This document shows, in pieces, positions 1 through 5,538 of a DNA stretch of 5,538 nucleotides; position 1 is the first letter of the stretch; the number at the start of each line of letters is the position of its first letter. The DNA is from DMER64 sp041652255 (GTDB lineage Bacteria > Bacteroidota > Bacteroidia > Bacteroidales > UBA932). The stretch covers positions 1-5,538 of the forward strand of contig JBAZHT010000100.1 in the NCBI GenBank assembly GCA_041652255.1, written 5' to 3'. The notes beneath the pieces are model-generated. The model saw only the letters and a program-made list of their open reading frames with translations, made no database searches and was not told the DNA's origin. Made by a program: the position numbers and the translations under genes.

Positions 1-50
1 TATGAAAAAAGATATAAAGTACAAATTTACTCGTTTTTTTATATTTATTT
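1..50 (+). other. AT-rich leader upstream of the acyltransferase gene
   Basis: This short stretch before the first gene is very AT-rich and includes a run of seven T at 34-40. No Shine-Dalgarno-like sequence lies in front of the ATG at 51, which is common in Bacteroidota. I could not place a convincing Bacteroidota promoter (TTTG near -33, TAnnTTTG near -7). Two frames are open from the left edge: one ends in TGA at 52-54, giving an ATGA overlap with the start codon, and the other ends in TAA at 62-64. Both encode only K, Y, F and I-rich residues, so they look like AT-rich noncoding sequence rather than the end of an upstream protein. Confidence 0.4.
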
Positions 51-1169
51 ATGATTACTGTTAAAGAGATAACCTCCCGGTCAAACAAAAAAAAAATCTT
101 TGAATTTCCGGTCAGACTGTATAAGAACAATTCCTGCTTTGTTCCCACATTGATTTCAGAAGAAATGAGGGATTTCGATCCCACCAAAAATGCGGCGTTT
201 GATTATGCTTCCTGTAAAATGTTCCTGGCATATAAAGACGGGGAGGTTGCCGGCAGAGTTGCGGCAATTTTGAACAATGCCTATAATTACAAAATGAATG
301 TGCGACAGATGCGTTTTACCCGTTTTGACTTTATTGACGATTATGGGGTATCCGAGGCACTGTTTAACAAAGTTGCCGAGTGGGCCCGGTTCCTTGATAT
401 GAATGAAATTGTGGGACCTCTGGGGTTTTCGGATATGGATAAAATGGGCATGCTCATTGAAGGTTTTGACCAGATGGATATGTACATTACCCAGTACAAT
501 TATCCATATTATATAAGTCACATGGAGCGACTGGGTCTGACCAAAAAAGTGGATTGGGTGGAATACAAGGTACATGTACCCCGGGAAATGGATCCTACGT
601 TGGAACGACTGGCTTTGGGTGCCATGCAAAAATACGGGTATTCCATCCGGAAATTCCGGAAAGTCAAAGACCTTAAACCGGTATTCCGGGAAGCCCTTCC
701 GGTCTTGAACGAGGCTTTTTCGGAATTGTTCGGGGTCGTACGCATTTCAGAGAACCAATTGATGGACTTTGCCAAATTACTGATGTCAATTTGCAAACTG
801 GAGTACATTACTGTTGTGGGAAACAAGGCCGGCGAGATTGTCGGATACGGGCTGATGGTTCCGTCCATAAGCAGGGGTGTGAGGCTGGGAAAAGGGAAAC
901 TGTTTCCCATGGGCCTTTACGGGATCATGAGAGATATCAGACGATCAAAGGTACTTGATATGTATCATATTGGAGTGATGCCCGCTTACCAGAACCGGGG
1001 TGTTAACGCTGTCATTATTTATAATAGCATCTTGAATGCCATGCACACCGGGGTGGAGTATGCAGAAACCGGCCCCGAACTTGAAGACAATATCAAAGTC
1101 CGGAGCCAGTGGAAACTTTTTGTACACCGTACGCACAGGCGAAGACGGTGTTATGGATTAACGCTTTAA
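51..1169 (+). CDS. GNAT-fold N-acyltransferase, large YghO-like family
   Basis: A complete 372-residue cytoplasmic protein with no signal peptide or membrane segment. The C-terminal half carries the acyl-CoA/ACP-binding motif of GNAT acyltransferases: residues 306-319 read HIGVMPAYQNRGVN, the Q-x-x-G-x-x/A loop that follows a beta strand. The N-terminal half has a first GNAT-like region (FLAYKDGEVAGRVAAI at 58-73) and the FTRFDFIDD segment at 89-97, so the protein looks like a double-domain GNAT. The conserved tail TGPELEDN (340-347) followed by a basic stretch RTHRRRRCY (360-368) is, as I recall, typical of 370-390-residue proteins related to E. coli YghO. Family members include candidates for sphingolipid N-acylation (bacterial ceramide synthase type), but substrate cannot be read from sequence. 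The start at 51 is the first ATG in frame and leaves a natural N-terminus; the next in-frame ATG is at 165. A ten-A tract occupies codons 13-16. The gene converges on the efflux operon and its stop overlaps the opposite stop. Confident of the fold, unsure of the substrate. Confidence 0.75.
   Translation: MITVKEITSRSNKKKIFEFPVRLYKNNSCFVPTLISEEMRDFDPTKNAAFDYASCKMFLAYKDGEVAGRVAAILNNAYNYKMNVRQMRFTRFDFIDDYGVSEALFNKVAEWARFLDMNEIVGPLGFSDMDKMGMLIEGFDQMDMYITQYNYPYYISHMERLGLTKKVDWVEYKVHVPREMDPTLERLALGAMQKYGYSIRKFRKVKDLKPVFREALPVLNEAFSELFGVVRISENQLMDFAKLLMSICKLEYITVVGNKAGEIVGYGLMVPSISRGVRLGKGKLFPMGLYGIMRDIRRSKVLDMYHIGVMPAYQNRGVNAVIIYNSILNAMHTGVEYAETGPELEDNIKVRSQWKLFVHRTHRRRRCYGLTL
87..96 (+). repeat. 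ten-A homopolymer tract inside the coding region
   Basis: Ten consecutive A residues encode Lys13-Lys15 and the first base of Ile16 of the acyltransferase. A loss of one A brings in a TGA at 151-153, and a gain of one A brings in a TGA at 101-103, so any slip here would truncate the protein to a short peptide. The tract is seen directly; a regulatory role is only a possibility. Confidence 0.9.
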
Positions 1170-1190
1170 TCTAAAAGCGATTCAAAATCG
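1162..1190. other. inverted repeats at the convergent gene junction; weak candidate terminator
   Basis: Two small hairpins sit at the junction of the converging genes. The first pairs CGCTTT (1162-1167) with AAAGCG (1174-1179) around a 6-base loop that includes the last base of the interlocked stops. The second pairs CGATT (1178-1182) with AATCG (1186-1190) around a 3-base loop, and shares two bases with the first, so the two are mutually exclusive at the edge. Neither strand has a clear U-tract after the stem, so a classical intrinsic terminator is not shown. It is the only hairpin-like structure I found where both transcripts should end. Confidence 0.25.
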
Positions 1191-2731
1191 ACATCCAACG
1201 GTTTGTTGGCGATGAAGTCGAATTGAGAAAGGGATCTCAGCTCAAAATAATACCGCCAGTAATTATACAATGCCTGAACGTATCCCACGCGCGCTTCATC
1301 CCTGTCCAGCTGGGCGTTATTCATGTCTGTTACCGTGATCTTATCTATCAGATAACGTTGTTTTGCCACATCATATCTTTTCTGCGCTATGGTGTCGGCT
1401 TTACCCGCTATGGCAAACTGCTGTGACTGCATATTGAACTGACGTACATTTAATATAATGTCCTGCTCAAAGTCAACTCTGGATTGTTCCACCTGGCGTC
1501 TGACAAGCTCTTCGTTACTTTGGGCCATTTTCACCAATCCGCGTCCACGACCCCAGTCCAGGATAGGAACGGTAAGGCCTATGCTTACTGTCTGCATATC
1601 CCGGGGATCTTTATAAGACGCAAAAAGACCGGTTGCCTGCTGATTCAATCCGAACGCCACATTCAGATTGGCCTGGAATCCACGGTTGGCCCTTTGCTGT
1701 GCCACATTTTTTTGTGCCTCTGTCAATTGACGTTCATAGGTGATTATGTCTGGATTATTGTCGAAAGCCAATTGGAGGACCTTCTCCACATCCAGCATTA
1801 CATTTGGTATACTGTCGGGTATCTGGATGCTCAGTTCTACCCGTTCTGTAAATCCAAGGTAAGAGCGCAGCCGGTTTTCCGAATCTTCAAGGTTCAGGCG
1901 GTTCTCGTTAAGGGTTTTTAGGGCGTTCTGGTAAGCCAGTTCAGATTGCAGCAGATCGTTTTCCCCAATGGTCCCCAATTCGTACCTGCCGGAGGCGATA
2001 TTGTAGAGTGTATCGTTGTTGGAATGGTTGAACTCGGCAATGGCCAGTCTTTGCTGAGCCAAAGCCATATTAAAAAACAACTGGATGGCCCGCTGGTTGA
2101 CATTTTCCATGCTCTCTATGTAAGTGCGCCGGGCTTCTTCGTATTTCAAAGGCTCAATTTTGCGGTCCCATTTCATTTCATTCACGCCAAAAATGGATTG
2201 GGAGATCTGAACACTTAAGGCGGTGGAAAGGTATTCGGTGCTTTCGTGATTGCTGAAAGAGCCGCTGAAACGGTCGGTACGCTGGAGGGAAGAACTGAGA
2301 GAAATGGTACCGCCTGTAGGAAGGTTTTGCCGTACCATCAAACCTCCACTCACAATGTTGTAAAATTCAGAAGAATAATCATGACGCACTTCCCCGGTAA
2401 CGGGATCGATACTTGGAACATCCACGATCCTGCGAGAAAATTCAGGCAATTGCGATACAAACATAAGGTTTGGAAGGAAACTGGCTTTGTATGATCTGTA
2501 TTCCCAATAACCAACCTGGAATGTGTTCCGGGCACGTAATGCTTCATTAGACTGGGTACTGGCCAGGTATAATACTTCCTCCAGAGTAAGGTTGTAGGTT
2601 TCCAGTTTGTATTCCGGAGAATTATGATCTGCAATTTCACGGTTTTCCTGTGCCAATAGATTTCCGGCAGAGAAAAGAAGGCAGATTAACAAAACAGGAA
2701 TGGTTGCGTTTATTTTCATAAATTTATTCAT
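1166..2731 (-). CDS. TolC-family outer-membrane efflux protein
   Basis: A complete 521-residue outer-membrane factor, the exit duct of the tripartite efflux system encoded by this operon. Residues 1-27 form a Sec signal peptide: MNKFMK, a hydrophobic core IPVLLICLLFSAG, and a probable cut after LLA27. The mature protein shows the internal duplication of the TolC family. Repeat one has EEVLYLA (51-57), the strand segment RQNLPTGGTISL (134-145) and the coiled-coil motif YELGTIGENDLLQSE (250-264). Repeat two has VLQLAFDNNPDI (318-329), the strand VPILDWGRGRG (388-398) and the matching motif YLIDKITVTDMNNAQ (460-474). Length is a little above E. coli TolC. I chose the ATG at 2731-2729, which gives a clean signal peptide; a longer reading from 2788 would add 19 residues inside the permease gene and bury the signal peptide, and a shorter one from 2719 is also possible. 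The start overlaps the permease stop by 8 bp with no Shine-Dalgarno, which suggests coupled translation. Its stop interlocks with that of the opposing acyltransferase gene. Confidence 0.95.
   Translation of the reverse strand: MNKFMKINATIPVLLICLLFSAGNLLAQENREIADHNSPEYKLETYNLTLEEVLYLASTQSNEALRARNTFQVGYWEYRSYKASFLPNLMFVSQLPEFSRRIVDVPSIDPVTGEVRHDYSSEFYNIVSGGLMVRQNLPTGGTISLSSSLQRTDRFSGSFSNHESTEYLSTALSVQISQSIFGVNEMKWDRKIEPLKYEEARRTYIESMENVNQRAIQLFFNMALAQQRLAIAEFNHSNNDTLYNIASGRYELGTIGENDLLQSELAYQNALKTLNENRLNLEDSENRLRSYLGFTERVELSIQIPDSIPNVMLDVEKVLQLAFDNNPDIITYERQLTEAQKNVAQQRANRGFQANLNVAFGLNQQATGLFASYKDPRDMQTVSIGLTVPILDWGRGRGLVKMAQSNEELVRRQVEQSRVDFEQDIILNVRQFNMQSQQFAIAGKADTIAQKRYDVAKQRYLIDKITVTDMNNAQLDRDEARVGYVQALYNYWRYYFELRSLSQFDFIANKPLDVDFESLLD
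2724..2731 (-). promoter_or_regulatory. stop/start overlap coupling permease and TolC translation
   Basis: On the minus strand the sequence ATGAATAA holds both the start codon of the TolC-type gene and, in another frame, the TAA stop of the permease. No Shine-Dalgarno-like sequence precedes this ATG, so reinitiation by ribosomes finishing the permease is the likely route. The next possible start, at 2719, lies just after the stop and would also suit reinitiation. Confidence 0.7.
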
Positions 2732-4181
2732 ATCTGAGAGATTCAATAGGATCACGTTCGGCAGCCCGTTTTGCAGGGGAGTATCCAAAGATTACGCCTA
2801 TAGCAGCCGATACGCCAAATGAAATTATTATGGATGCAAAAGATATTATGGTAGTAATATCAAAGAAAGATTGTATCAGAAATGACAAAACAACACCAAT
2901 GATTACTCCAATCGTACCGCCGGCAACGCTTATAAGGATGGCTTCGGATAAAAACTGGGCAATTACATCGGCTTTTTTTGCCCCGATGGCCAGTCTTGTT
3001 CCAATCTCCTTGGTGCGTTCCATTACCGAAGCAAACATAATGTTCATAATGCCTATACCTCCCACCAGGAGAGATATTCCCGCAATGGCCCCTAATACGA
3101 TGTTAAAAATATCTTTTGTCCTTTGCTGCTGTTTTAAAAGCAACTCGGGAATGGTCACTTCAAAATCCGGAACTTGCTGATGACGCCGGTTAAGCATACG
3201 GGTAATTACTTCCTGGGAAGAGGCAAGCTGTTCGGTTTCATGTACCTGGACTGTGATCCGGTCCAATTGGTGGTAATTTGAATTTGTGGAAGATTCGGAT
3301 GTACTTGTATTGGTGCTAATCACAATCCGGTGGCCTCCTCCTCCTCCCACTCTAATTGCTCCTGAATTGGAAGACGCGGGATTTGTAATGGCCAGCGCCC
3401 TGTTTTCTTGCCGGAGAAGCATGGTGCGGATGGGAATGAAAACCTGGTCATCGTACCCCTGCATTCCCATACTTTCAGAGCCGATAGTCCCCAGTGAACC
3501 GGATTGTGCCGAGGAAGCCGTTCCGGAAGATTCTTCGTCTTCTTTAGGCTTGGAAGCGCCCGAGGTACTTTGTTCAAGGACCCCGATTACTTTTACCCAG
3601 TTGGCTCCGAATTTTATAAATTCGCCAACCGGATCCTTTTGCTGAAAAAACCGTGTTTTTACATTATGACCGATAATACAGACAGCCATGGAATTCAGCT
3701 CTTGATCCTGGTTGAAAAATGATCCTGTTTCCAGGCCTATATCATACAAATTAAAATATTCTGAGGTAACTCCAAGGACTTTGGCCGGCTGGCGCATACC
3801 GTTGTAAGTGACATAAGTGAAAACACTTACTTCGGGTGATACGTGTTTGACAGAAGGCAATATTTGGCGGATGGCTTCGGCATCGGAAAGTTGCAATCCC
3901 GGTGAAAACTTCTTGATTTGACTGGCAGAAGATCCCGAATCTTCTTCCTCTACGTTTTCCAGGGTGGCGGGAAGAATAACAATATTATTGACCCCGACCA
4001 TTTTTATCTGGTCCAGAATCTCCTGTTTGGCTCCGTTCCCAATGGCCATCATACTAATAACCGCTCCAACTCCAAAAACAATACCCAAAGCAGTAAGAAA
4101 ACTTTTCAGTTTGTTGTGTATTATAGACTCCACAGCTATGTGGATGTCGTGCATATACCTGTTAATAAAGAAGATGTTCAT
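2724..4181 (-). CDS. MacB-type ABC transporter permease without ATPase domain
   Basis: A complete 485-residue inner-membrane protein of the MacB/FtsX type (type VII ABC exporters), which pass ATPase motion to a periplasmic domain and adaptor rather than moving substrate through the membrane. Topology is the usual four segments: TM1 about 26-48 (LKSFLTALGIVFGVGAVISM), a large periplasmic domain about 49-357, TM2 about 358-385 (GISLLVGGIGIMNIMFASV), TM3 about 408-437 and TM4 about 445-467. Between TM2 and TM3 is the conserved cytoplasmic loop MERTKEIGTRLAIGAKKADV, which contacts the ATPase, and the C-terminus has the family signature SPAKRAAERDPIESLRYE. There is no Walker A, signature or Walker B motif, so the ATPase is a separate protein. 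The periplasmic domain looks about 90 residues longer than that of E. coli MacB as I remember it, with low-complexity insertions at about 205-240 and 266-303. The start at 4181 is supported by an AAGGAG eight bases upstream; Met10 is a weaker alternative. It is the middle gene of the operon, 12 bp after the adaptor. Confidence 0.95.
   Translation of the reverse strand: MNIFFINRYMHDIHIAVESIIHNKLKSFLTALGIVFGVGAVISMMAIGNGAKQEILDQIKMVGVNNIVILPATLENVEEEDSGSSASQIKKFSPGLQLSDAEAIRQILPSVKHVSPEVSVFTYVTYNGMRQPAKVLGVTSEYFNLYDIGLETGSFFNQDQELNSMAVCIIGHNVKTRFFQQKDPVGEFIKFGANWVKVIGVLEQSTSGASKPKEDEESSGTASSAQSGSLGTIGSESMGMQGYDDQVFIPIRTMLLRQENRALAITNPASSNSGAIRVGGGGGHRIVISTNTSTSESSTNSNYHQLDRITVQVHETEQLASSQEVITRMLNRRHQQVPDFEVTIPELLLKQQQRTKDIFNIVLGAIAGISLLVGGIGIMNIMFASVMERTKEIGTRLAIGAKKADVIAQFLSEAILISVAGGTIGVIIGVVLSFLIQSFFDITTIISFASIIISFGVSAAIGVIFGYSPAKRAAERDPIESLRYE
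3273..3386 (-). repeat. low-complexity insertion 2 in permease periplasmic domain, with GGA repeat
   Basis: Codons 266-303 of the permease encode a Ser, Thr, Asn and Gly-rich segment. It includes a five-glycine run (residues 279-283) written as four GGA plus one GGC at 3333-3347, and a stretch STNTSTSESSTNSN (289-302). It sits between the IRTML segment and LDRITVQV, which in MacB are consecutive parts of the periplasmic fold, so it is probably an exposed loop. Confidence 0.75.
3462..3569 (-). repeat. low-complexity insertion 1 in permease periplasmic domain
   Basis: Codons 205-240 of the permease encode a segment rich in Ser, Gly, Glu and Thr, starting STSGASKPKEDEESS and continuing with SSAQSGSLGTIGSES. 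It splits the fold between KVIGVLEQ and DDQVFIPIRTM, which in MacB are close together in sequence. It is read as a disordered or flexible periplasmic loop; this is inference from composition. Confidence 0.7.
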
Positions 4182-4189
4182 AAAAACGG

Positions 4190-4196
4190 CTCCTTA
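4190..4196 (-). promoter_or_regulatory. Shine-Dalgarno site of the permease, overlapping the adaptor stop
   Basis: On the minus strand TAAGGAG contains both the adaptor's TAA stop (4196-4194) and an AAGGAG ribosome-binding site. The spacer CCGTTTTT, eight bases, leads to the permease ATG at 4181. This decides the permease start and stands out because the other complete genes here lack such a site. Confidence 0.85.
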
Positions 4197-5538
4197 CTGT
4201 TGTGTGTTGTTTTGCGGATTATTTCTACGGGCTCCTCCTTCTGTGGAACCAGACTGTATTCGAACCCCCTCAGGCAGCTGGACGCCTTCAGGTAACTGAA
4301 ATCCCTCAGGCATTTGGCCCTGCATCATTCCCCGTCGTTTTCCACGGCTTTTATCTTCTTCTGTTTTTTTCTTCTCGGCTTCTGCTTTTTCTCTAATTCT
4401 CTGTTTTATCTGTTCAACATATTCCTCGCCCTGCACTTTGAATTTGGAAGGATTCTGGGGCAGAGACAGATAGACCTCATCCCCTTCTTCCAGCCCCTGT
4501 TCTATCACGGTATGGTTTTCGTTGGAGTTCCCTGTAACTATAATCTGCCTTACCCCATTGGATTTATATACATAGGTAATGCTGTCTTTTTCAAAGATGG
4601 CTTCCGAAGGTATAAATATCGCTGAATCCAGGGATGCCGTGATGATCTTGTTGCTGGTGGTCATGGCCGGTCTCAGGATCTCGTCCTGGCCGTCTACTTT
4701 GATAACCACTTCGAAAACTTTAGCATCTGCATTTTTAAGCTGTTCTCCAATATTGGAGACTTCTTTCACAACACCGGTATAGTTTCTGTCGGGAAAAGCA
4801 TCTACACCTATACGTACAGGTTGTCCGGCTTTAACTTTAGCAATATCGATCTCGTTGACGTATGTTTTGGATAGCATGTTGCTCAGGTCGGGAAGTGTGG
4901 CAACGGTCAAATCCCATCCGCTTATGGACGATCCTATGCGGCGTTTATCTCCGCTCCATTCTCTATAATAGATGACCATGCCGTCGCTCGGGGCGTATAT
5001 GGTAAAATCTTCCAAAACCGCCCGAAGTTCATCCAATTGCCGCTTATTCCTGTTTAATTCTATGAGCACATCGTTAACGGAAGCTTCCGCCTGTTCCGCC
5101 TGCAGCTCGTAATTGTTCAAGGCCTGTTCGTAAGAACGTGTAGCCTTTTCCAGATTGTTTTGGTATTGCCTCTGGGTTGCAGGGGGTTCATAAATGGACT
5201 GTTCCACGGCTATACGGGCTTCTTCAATCGTAAAGCGCTGATTTTCAATATCATCACGCAATTTTCTGAGCGTTAATGAAGTGTCCAGAAGCGTCCTTTC
5301 GTATCGTGCCAGGAGTGCTTCGTATTCGTCTTCCCGGTCCTTAAGTGTATTGTCTGCTGAGGTCCTGTTAAGCATTGCTACATAGTCGCCTTTTTTCACA
5401 ACGGTACCTTCGGGGACCAGATCCTGGATTTCCACATCTCCAATACGAACATTGCGGGCACGCATGCCGGCAGGACCTTCAATTTTAATGTTGTTTTCTG
5501 CTTCCAGTTCTCCGGTTGTTGTGACAATGATCTCGAAC
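4194..5538 (-). CDS. HlyD/MacA-type periplasmic adaptor of the efflux system (5' end cut by window)
   Basis: The frame is open to the right edge, so the gene starts beyond it; 447 residues are visible and the signal anchor is missing. The ATG at 5465 is internal: in-frame codons before it read TTTGELEAENNIKIEGPAG, the usual first strand of these adaptors. Counting from the edge, one half of the lipoyl domain is at about 30-56 (VPEGTVVKKGDYVAML), the coiled-coil hairpin at about 60-175 with its turn near IYEPPAT (115-121), and the second lipoyl half at 177-190 (DFTIYAPSDGMVIY). A beta-barrel domain follows at about 210-285 (VNEIDIAKVKAGQPVRIG), then a membrane-proximal domain to about 365 (FIPSEAIF, EQGLEEGDEVYL). 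The protein links the permease to the TolC-type channel in the periplasm. The C-terminus is unusual: about 80 residues extend past the conserved fold, first a Lys/Glu-rich helix, then PEG repeats and an Asn/Gln-rich end. I do not see an exact RLS-type TolC-contact motif at the hairpin tip. It is the first visible gene of the operon. Confidence 0.93.
   Translation of the reverse strand, partial: FEIIVTTTGELEAENNIKIEGPAGMRARNVRIGDVEIQDLVPEGTVVKKGDYVAMLNRTSADNTLKDREDEYEALLARYERTLLDTSLTLRKLRDDIENQRFTIEEARIAVEQSIYEPPATQRQYQNNLEKATRSYEQALNNYELQAEQAEASVNDVLIELNRNKRQLDELRAVLEDFTIYAPSDGMVIYYREWSGDKRRIGSSISGWDLTVATLPDLSNMLSKTYVNEIDIAKVKAGQPVRIGVDAFPDRNYTGVVKEVSNIGEQLKNADAKVFEVVIKVDGQDEILRPAMTTSNKIITASLDSAIFIPSEAIFEKDSITYVYKSNGVRQIIVTGNSNENHTVIEQGLEEGDEVYLSLPQNPSKFKVQGEEYVEQIKQRIREKAEAEKKKTEEDKSRGKRRGMMQGQMPEGFQLPEGVQLPEGVRIQSGSTEGGARRNNPQNNTQQ
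4260..4313 (-). repeat. tandem PEG hexapeptide repeat in the adaptor tail
   Basis: Three imperfect copies of a six-residue unit are encoded back to back: MPEGFQ, LPEGVQ and LPEGVR. At the DNA level the copies are similar but diverged (CCCTCAGG, CCTTCAGG and CCCTCAGG on the plus strand), so this is an older duplication rather than a fresh slippage product. It lies between a Lys/Arg-rich stretch and an Asn/Gln-rich C-terminus. Confidence 0.85.

Noticed and set aside
1..64. Short open frames at the left edge (ending at 54 and 64), one with an ATGA overlap to the acyltransferase start
   Set aside because: They encode only K/Y/F/I-rich residues expected of AT-rich noncoding DNA, and no recognisable protein end is visible; the overlap is probably chance.
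156..629. Minus-strand open frame opposite the acyltransferase gene (157 codons)
   Set aside because: It is antisense to a well-supported gene, its His/Ile-rich translation matches no family, and it has no start signal.
1484..1921. Plus-strand open frame of 145 codons opposite the TolC-type gene
   Set aside because: Antisense shadow of a clear TolC-family coding sequence; translation shows no domain or motif.
2732..2788. Upstream ATG at 2788 as the start of the TolC-type gene
   Set aside because: It would place 19 non-signal residues before an otherwise clean signal peptide and lies deep in the permease gene.
3286..3645. Plus-strand open frame of 119 codons opposite the permease insertions
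   Set aside because: Its Pro and Ser runs come from reading the Gly and Ser codons of the low-complexity loops in reverse; no motif or start signal.
5463..5465. ATG at 5465 as the start of the adaptor
   Set aside because: The frame stays open to the window edge and the upstream codons match the conserved first strand of the adaptor family; a start here would lose the signal anchor.
4194..5538. RND-type efflux system (AcrAB-like) as an alternative reading of the adaptor
   Set aside because: The partner gene is a four-segment MacB/FtsX permease, not a large RND pump, so the ABC-type tripartite assignment fits better.

Overview
The window looks like chromosomal DNA from a member of the Bacteroidota. 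I infer this from protein style (a signal peptide ending in LLAQ, a TolC-type protein with typical Bacteroidota wording, an ABC permease without a fused ATPase), a GC content that looks mid-40s by eye, AT-rich gene starts and mostly absent Shine-Dalgarno sequences. Order or genus cannot be fixed from this sequence alone.

Layout. Positions 1-50 are an AT-rich leader. Positions 51-1169 (+) encode one complete 372-residue GNAT-fold acyltransferase of the large, YghO-like type. The rest of the window, 1166-5538, is a minus-strand operon read from the right edge leftwards: a periplasmic adaptor of the HlyD/MacA type (4194 to the right edge, 5' end missing), a MacB-type ABC permease (2724-4181) and a TolC-type outer-membrane factor (1166-2731). 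The plus and minus genes converge and their stop codons interlock in one TTAA, so there is no intergenic space between them.

How the genes work together. Adaptor, permease and outer-membrane channel are three of the four parts of a MacAB-TolC-like tripartite machine, which moves substrates from periplasm or inner-membrane outer leaflet across the outer membrane. The fourth part, the cytoplasmic ATPase, is not in the window: the permease starts directly at its membrane domain, and the adaptor lies directly before it. The ATPase is most likely encoded upstream of the adaptor, beyond 5538. Coupling within the operon is tight: a strong AAGGAG site overlaps the adaptor stop and serves the permease, and the TolC start overlaps the permease stop. 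No substrate can be assigned.

I saw no RNA gene, CRISPR array, insertion sequence or attachment site. The content is largely an ordinary efflux operon. The points worth a second look are two low-complexity insertions in the permease's periplasmic domain, a repeat-bearing adaptor tail, a ten-A tract early in the acyltransferase gene, and that enzyme's possible link to sphingolipid-type N-acylation.
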